In this document: one piece after another, positions 59,759 to 64,000 of the stretch
Layout: the number at the start of each line of letters is the position of its first letter
Position numbering within the stretch: position 1 is the stretch's first letter
DNA from: JAUYQR01 sp031415015
Lineage (GTDB): Bacteria > Pseudomonadota > Alphaproteobacteria > Rhodobacterales > Rhodobacteraceae
DNA: 64,000 nt
Assembly: GCA_031415015.1 (NCBI GenBank)
Contig: JANOQT010000037.1
Coordinates: 62,001 to 126,000 of the forward strand
Direction: 5' to 3'
The notes under the pieces: generated by a model
What the model saw: the letters and a program-made list of their open reading frames with translations, nothing else
What the model was told of the DNA's origin: nothing
Database searches by the model: none
Translations under genes and position numbers: made by a program

Positions 59759-60685
59759 CTACAGCTTTTCGATCAGCTCCGGCACCACGGTGAACAGATC
59801 ACCGACCAGCCCGTAATCGGCCACCTGAAAGATCGGCGCCTCTTCGTCCTTGTTGATCGCGACGATGATCTTGCTGTCCTTCATCCCGGCCAGATGCTGG
59901 ATCGCACCGGAAATTCCGATGGCCACATACAGGTCCGGCGCTACGACCTTGCCGGTCTGCCCGACCTGCCAGTCGTTCGGCGCATAGCCGCTGTCCACTG
60001 CGGCGCGCGATGCCCCGACGGCTGCGTTCAGCTTGTCCGCAAGCCGCTCGATCAACGCGAAATCGGCCAGCGACCCCACGCCACGCCCGCCAGACACCAC
60101 GATCCCGGCTGAGGTCAGTTCCGGCCGGTCTGACGACGCCACCTTGTCCTCGACCCAGGCCGAAAGCGATCCATCCGCTGCGGTCGAAACCTTCTCCACC
60201 GGGGCCGAGCCACCTTTGCCCGCCGCGTCGAACGTGGCGGTGCGGATCGTCATCACTTTGGTCGCATCGCCGGATTTCACCGTCTGGATCGCGTTGCCGG
60301 CATAGATCGGGCGCTCAAACGTGTCGGCATCCACCACCGCCAGCACTTCGGAAATCACCATCACATCCAGCATCGCCGCCACCCGTGGCAGCACCGATTT
60401 GGAGAACGCCCCCGAAGGCGCCACGATATGGCTATACCCCGACGCCAGCCCGACGATCAGCGCCGCCGTCGGTTCCGCCATCGCATGGCAATACTCGTGC
60501 GCGTCGGCGAAGATCACCTTTTCCACACCCGCCAGCGTCGCAGCCTCAGCCGCCGCCGCATCGCCACCCGTCCCGGCAACCAAAACCGTCACCGGACCCA
60601 AACTTTTGACCGCAGTCAAAGCCTTGGCCACCTGATCGGTGGCAAGCTGACCCTCAATCACATCCGCCAACAGAAGAACGGCCAT
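59759..60685 (-). CDS. etfA: Electron transfer flavoprotein, alpha subunit
   Basis: 308 aa. The N-terminal domain is followed by the FAD/AMP-binding C-terminal domain with VSGGRGVGS near 198, GASRAAVDSGYAPNDWQVGQTG, VAPDLYVAIGISGAIQHLAGM and VAINKDEEAPIFQVADYGLVGD. With EtfB it carries electrons from acyl-CoA dehydrogenases (including Mcd) to ETF-ubiquinone oxidoreductase. It overlaps etfB by one base. Confidence 0.96.
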   Translation of the reverse strand: MAVLLLADVIEGQLATDQVAKALTAVKSLGPVTVLVAGTGGDAAAAEAATLAGVEKVIFADAHEYCHAMAEPTAALIVGLASGYSHIVAPSGAFSKSVLPRVAAMLDVMVISEVLAVVDADTFERPIYAGNAIQTVKSGDATKVMTIRTATFDAAGKGGSAPVEKVSTAADGSLSAWVEDKVASSDRPELTSAGIVVSGGRGVGSLADFALIERLADKLNAAVGASRAAVDSGYAPNDWQVGQTGKVVAPDLYVAIGISGAIQHLAGMKDSKIIVAINKDEEAPIFQVADYGLVGDLFTVVPELIEKL

Positions 60686-61446
60686 CAGATCACCCCCGCT
60701 TCGTCACGCAATTTCGCAATCAGCTCGGCAACCGAGGCCACCTTCACGCCAGCCTTGCGGCCCGCCGGTTCCACCGTCTTGAGCACTGCCAGCCGGGGCG
60801 ACACGTCCACCCCGTAGTCGGCCGGAGTTTTGATCGCCATCGGCTTGGCCTTGGCCTTCATGATGTTGGGCAAAGACGCATAGCGCGGCTCGTTCAGGCG
60901 CAGGTCGACCGTCACGATGGTCGGCATCTTCACCGTGATCGTCTGCAACCCGCCGTCCACTTCGCGCGTCACCGTCGCATGGTCGCCGTCCACCGCCAGC
61001 GCGCTGGCAAAGGTCGCCTGCGACCAGCCCAGCAAGGCCGACAGCATCTGCCCGGTCGCGTTCATGTCATTGTCGATGGCCTGCTTGCCGCACAGCACCA
61101 GCCCCGGCGCTTCCTCGCGCACCACCGCCGCCAGCAGTTTCGCCACCGCCAAAGGCTCGATATCGACCTGCACGTTGTCGGTGGCCTCGATCAGGATCGC
61201 CCGATCCGCGCCCATCGCCAGCGCATTGCGCAGGGTTTCCTGCGCCTGTTTGACGCCAATGGACACCACGACAACTTCGGTCGCCACGCCCTTTTCCTTC
61301 AGCCGGATCGCCTCTTCCACGGCGATCTCGTCAAAGGGGTTCATCGACATCTTCACGTTGGCCAGATCGACACCCGTGCCATCCGCCTTGACGCGGACCT
61401 TCACGTTATAGTCGATCACGCGCTTCACAGGCACCAGGACCTTCAT
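60685..61446 (-). CDS. etfB: Electron transfer flavoprotein, beta subunit
   Basis: 253 aa. It begins MKVLVPVKRVIDYNVKVRVK, and carries NPFDEIAVEEAIRLKE and the signature MLSALLGWSQATFAS near 125, with VTREVDGGLQTITVKMPTIVTVDLRLN. The subunit binds AMP and docks to the dehydrogenases. First gene of etfB-etfA; a 131-base gap separates it from the adenosyltransferase gene upstream and may carry its own promoter. Confidence 0.96.
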   Translation of the reverse strand: MKVLVPVKRVIDYNVKVRVKADGTGVDLANVKMSMNPFDEIAVEEAIRLKEKGVATEVVVVSIGVKQAQETLRNALAMGADRAILIEATDNVQVDIEPLAVAKLLAAVVREEAPGLVLCGKQAIDNDMNATGQMLSALLGWSQATFASALAVDGDHATVTREVDGGLQTITVKMPTIVTVDLRLNEPRYASLPNIMKAKAKPMAIKTPADYGVDVSPRLAVLKTVEPAGRKAGVKVASVAELIAKLRDEAGVI

Positions 61447-61577
61447 CGGCGTTGATCTCCATCCATGGGGCCCATCGCCCCGGTCATGCTCTTGGTCGCG
61501 TGGATACCGCGTTCAGGCCCGCCGCAACAGACCAAAACCGACAGAACCCAGCGTTGCGACGTCGCGTTCTGCCGCCC

Positions 61578-62150
61578 TCAGCGCGTCAGGCCCGGGACCC
61601 ATAGCACGTCATCCTTGCCATCGTTGTTGGCGATGCGGCCCGCCACAAAGAACCAGTCCGACAGCCGGTTCAGGTATTTCACCGCCTCGGGGTTCACATC
61701 CTCCATCGTCGCGGTTTCCACCACCAGCCGTTCGGCCCGCCTGCACACGGTGCGACACAGGTGCAGGTGGGCCGCCAAAGCGCTGCCACCCGGCAGGATG
61801 AAACTGCGCAGCGGAGTGAGTTTCACATTCATCGCGTCAATCTCGGCCTCAAGCCGCAACACCTGCGGCTCGATCATCCGCAGGGCGGGATACTCTCGCG
61901 TTTCGTCCAGATGCCGGTCAGGCGTACAAAGGTCGGCCCCCAGATCGAACAGATCGTTCGAGATGCGCTTCAGCGCCGCATCCATGTCACCCGTCGAATG
62001 CTGGCGCGCCAGCCCGACGGTGGCATTCGTTTCGTCCACCGTGCCATAGGCCGACACCCGCGCCGAATGCTTGGCCACCCGCGCCCCGTTGCCCAGAGCG
62101 GTCTCGCCGGCATCGCCGGTCTTGGTGTAAATCTTCGACAGAACGACCAT
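61578..62150 (-). CDS. Cob(I)alamin adenosyltransferase, PduO type
   Basis: 190 aa from the ATG at 62150 (a one-base overlap with the stop of the HIG1-like gene). The start LSKIYTKTGDAGETALGNG and RVSAYGTVDETNATVGLAR bind ATP; RSFILPGGSALAAHLHLCRT and the end NRLSDWFFVAGR are the other family blocks. It converts cob(I)alamin to adenosylcobalamin, the cofactor of ethylmalonyl-CoA and methylmalonyl-CoA mutases, which ties it functionally to mcd. Confidence 0.94.
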   Translation of the reverse strand: MVVLSKIYTKTGDAGETALGNGARVAKHSARVSAYGTVDETNATVGLARQHSTGDMDAALKRISNDLFDLGADLCTPDRHLDETREYPALRMIEPQVLRLEAEIDAMNVKLTPLRSFILPGGSALAAHLHLCRTVCRRAERLVVETATMEDVNPEAVKYLNRLSDWFFVAGRIANNDGKDDVLWVPGLTR

Positions 62151-62356
62151 CAGTTGCCTCCCGACCGTAACCACGCAAAGCCCACGATCAGGATCACCGC
62201 CACGAACTGTGCCCCCAGCCGCCAGCGCATGATCTTGTTGGCGTTCTTCTTGTTGAACTCTCCGCCCTTGGCAAAACTGCCGATCCCGAACAACAGGATG
62301 GCCAGCACGATGATGCAGGCGGCGGTGGCGAACAGAAACAGCGGGTCTGACAGCAT
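62150..62356 (-). CDS. Twin transmembrane helix protein (HIG1-domain)
   Basis: 68 aa with two hydrophobic helices (about 6-25 and 48-63) joined by a basic hairpin GGEFNKKNANKIMRWRLGAQ, the pattern of HIG1-type small membrane proteins. Bacterial relatives are poorly studied; some are linked to respiratory complexes. The coupling to the adenosyltransferase gene is common in this group of bacteria. Confidence 0.82.
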   Translation of the reverse strand: MLSDPLFLFATAACIIVLAILLFGIGSFAKGGEFNKKNANKIMRWRLGAQFVAVILIVGFAWLRSGGN

Positions 62357-62419
62357 GGGCGTCTCCTTGTCGTCCCAGATGTAGGGGCGGGCGCGGCAAA
62401 AGCGAACCCCGAATTGCGA

Positions 62420-63250
62420 CTATCCCTTGGCGATCATCCAGTCCAGCGCCCGTGTCGGCAGGATGCGGCGCGCCAGACCCATCAGATAGGTGGGCGTCGT
62501 CACATAATAGCGGGCCCGGGGGCGCGGGCTTTCCAGTGCCCGGATCAGTTTTGTCGTCACCGCCGAAGCGGGCAGTTCAAACGCATCCGGCTTGGTCTTC
62601 ACACCGTACAACCGGCCGCGCAACGCGGCATATTCCGCCGCCCGGGCCGAGCCCTGCCAGTCGATCCACCGCTCGAAATGCGGGATGGCATTCTCGCGGA
62701 TGCGGGTCGAGATCGGGCCGGGTTCGATCAGGATCACCGCGATCCCGGTGCCCTGCATCTCGATCCGCAGCACATCCGTCAGCCCCTCCATGGCGAACTT
62801 AGTGGCAACATAAGCCCCGCGCCATTTCATGCCGACAAGGCCCAGAACCGAGGAGCAGTTGACGATCCGCCCCGCGCCTTGCGCCCGCATCACCGGGATC
62901 ACCCGCCGCGCAAGATCATGATAGCCAAAGAGGTTGACCTCAAAGATTTCCCGCAGCGCGCCGCGTGGCAAATCCTCCACCGCGCCGGGGCAGGCAAAGG
63001 CACCGTTGTTGAACACCGCGTCCAGCGTGCCCCCGGTGCGCGCCAAAGCCTCGGCCACTGCTGCCGCGATGCTGGCCTCGTCGGCGTAATCCAGGGCAAA
63101 GCTTTCCAGCCCCTCGCCGCGCAGCCGTTCGCAATCCGCCTCTTGCCGACAGGTCGCAAACACCCGCCAGCCGCGCTCATGCAGCGTCCGCGCCGCGTCA
63201 AGCCCGATGCCGGATGAGCACCCGGTGATCAGAATGGATTTCTTGGTCAT
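62420..63250 (-). CDS. Short-chain dehydrogenase/reductase
   Basis: 276 aa classical SDR. Cofactor motif TGCSSGIG at 9-16, NNGAFACPGAVED near 83, and catalytic Ser (NCSSVLG) with Tyr and Lys in AYVATKFAMEG. The C-terminal region (YYVTTPTYLMGLARRILPT) resembles SDRs acting on lipids or steroids, but the substrate is unknown. On the minus strand 57 bases downstream of the SH3-domain gene. Confidence 0.88.
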   Translation of the reverse strand: MTKKSILITGCSSGIGLDAARTLHERGWRVFATCRQEADCERLRGEGLESFALDYADEASIAAAVAEALARTGGTLDAVFNNGAFACPGAVEDLPRGALREIFEVNLFGYHDLARRVIPVMRAQGAGRIVNCSSVLGLVGMKWRGAYVATKFAMEGLTDVLRIEMQGTGIAVILIEPGPISTRIRENAIPHFERWIDWQGSARAAEYAALRGRLYGVKTKPDAFELPASAVTTKLIRALESPRPRARYYVTTPTYLMGLARRILPTRALDWMIAKG

Positions 63251-63306
63251 GCACTGCCCCGCTTTGCCGCAGCCTTACGGCAAAGCGCGCACGGTCGCAA
63301 ACCGGA

Positions 63307-63849
63307 TCAGGGGGCTTCGGGGCTCAGGAACCGCATGGCGACATAGCCTTCCATGCCGTCGCCCTGAATGACGATTCGCGCCCATTCGCCGCCCACGTCG
63401 GTGATCACCAGCGCGGCCTCACCAGCGCCAAGCTTGCCCAGAACCGAAGCCTCGGTCGATGGTGCCTCGCGGACGTTTACCGACGAGGCGGTGACATAGT
63501 AAATCTGCCCCTCGGCACTGCTGTCAGGGGCGGCATCCGCGCCCGGAACCGCTTCGGTCGGCAGGGTGGACAGGGTGAACACCGGCTCTTCCACCGCTTG
63601 CACAACCTCTCGTTCCGGTTCGATGTAGGGTGCCGGCTCGGGGCGGGGCGCCTCGGCCACCGGCACTTCGACGACCGGCTCCGGCGCGGCAACAACGGCC
63701 ACAGCCACCGGCACCAGCTCTGCCGTCGCGGGCATCGGCCGCTCTGCCGCGGCTTTGGCCAGACCGGGGCGCAACTGCCCGCGATCCTCGCCCGCGATCA
63801 TCAGCGCGGCGAACATCCCGGCAATCAAAAGAAACGTCAGTCGCAGCAT
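63307..63849 (-). CDS. Secreted SH3-domain protein
   Basis: 180 aa. An N-terminal hydrophobic helix (about 3-19) is a signal peptide or anchor, followed by a long Pro/Ala/Val/Glu-rich linker (about 35-110) and a C-terminal bacterial SH3 domain: IYYVTASSVNVREAPSTEAS, VLGKLGAGEAALV, GEWARIVIQG and GYVAMRFLSP. Such domains bind cell-wall peptides. The gene is the last in the window; the 150 bases beyond hold nothing identified. Confidence 0.85.
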   Translation of the reverse strand: MLRLTFLLIAGMFAALMIAGEDRGQLRPGLAKAAAERPMPATAELVPVAVAVVAAPEPVVEVPVAEAPRPEPAPYIEPEREVVQAVEEPVFTLSTLPTEAVPGADAAPDSSAEGQIYYVTASSVNVREAPSTEASVLGKLGAGEAALVITDVGGEWARIVIQGDGMEGYVAMRFLSPEAP

Positions 63850-64000
63850 TTTCCACCCAGAAAGGTCACGCGAAACCTTATCTTAGCACATGCCGTCATC
63901 CGCCCGCCACGGGATAGAGTCAAAAATGCACCGTTGCCGCCCTGCGCATGCCATTTCCCGCCGCTTCGCATCTGGACCGACGCGCCCGCCCGTCATACAC

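Overview
The window is a high-GC alphaproteobacterial chromosome segment, most likely Rhodobacterales (Rhodobacteraceae). The evidence is gene content and order: the block pckA / chvI-chvG-hprK-rapZ-EIIA-HPr, the run folK-rpoZ-rsh-pdxJ-acpS-lepB-rnc-era-recO, three tandem peptide deformylase genes next to fmt, a split MnmC, and a methylsuccinyl-CoA dehydrogenase of the ethylmalonyl-CoA pathway. No rRNA, convincing tRNA, CRISPR array, prophage or replication origin was seen.

Layout. 1-171 holds the 5' end of an unknown gene running off the left edge. 434-4952 is a minus-strand operon gpmI-envC-ctpA-rppH (glycolysis, cell division and envelope proteolysis, RNA decay). 5083-6833 has two tandem EamA transporters. 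7041-8777 is an unusual leucine-rich-repeat protein of mixed base composition, followed by palindromic repeats. 8906-10655 is the split, divergent MnmC pair, and 11239-14694 is smc. 14695-18218 is an accessory island: a family of tiny membrane-peptide ORFs, one copy of which is interrupted by a heavily decayed IS21-family element (15148-17606) that has itself collected several short palindromic insertions and a 14-bp minisatellite. 18219-22959 carries MOSC, glycosyltransferase, lytic transglycosylase, cobD and L,D-transpeptidase genes. 22956-31970 carries patB, the def trio, fmt, TetR, a TRIC-like channel, rnhA, LysE, ispH and DedA genes.

32050-42538 is mostly core housekeeping on the plus strand: folate, omega subunit, (p)ppGpp, pyridoxine, holo-ACP synthesis, signal peptidase, RNase III, Era and RecO. 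It is interrupted by a reverse-strand nuclease gene between rnc and era and by a shortened membrane-protein gene. 42602-47052 has an MFS transporter, an NAD-dependent epimerase/reductase and a low-GC membrane protein with nine exact 40-residue beta repeats. 47124-51645 has mcd, two related secreted DUF3859-type proteins and pckA. 52005-57357 is the ChvI/ChvG two-component system coupled to HPr kinase, RapZ, EIIA and HPr. 57417-63849 has hbd, etfA, etfB, a PduO-type cobalamin adenosyltransferase and small envelope proteins.

How the genes fit together. Mcd, its likely electron acceptor ETF, Hbd and two B12 genes (cobD and the adenosyltransferase, whose product serves ethylmalonyl-CoA mutase) fit growth on acetyl-CoA-generating substrates. 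PckA provides gluconeogenesis under what looks like a LacI-type tandem operator. The phosphotransfer cascade without sugar permeases is a regulatory PTS linked to ChvG/ChvI. The most notable observations are: two classes of short palindromes with conserved shoulders but different stems inserted in the dead IS21 element; a micro-ORF family around it; a deformylase paralogue lacking catalytic residues; the 40-residue repeat protein; and tandem operator-like sites upstream of pckA.
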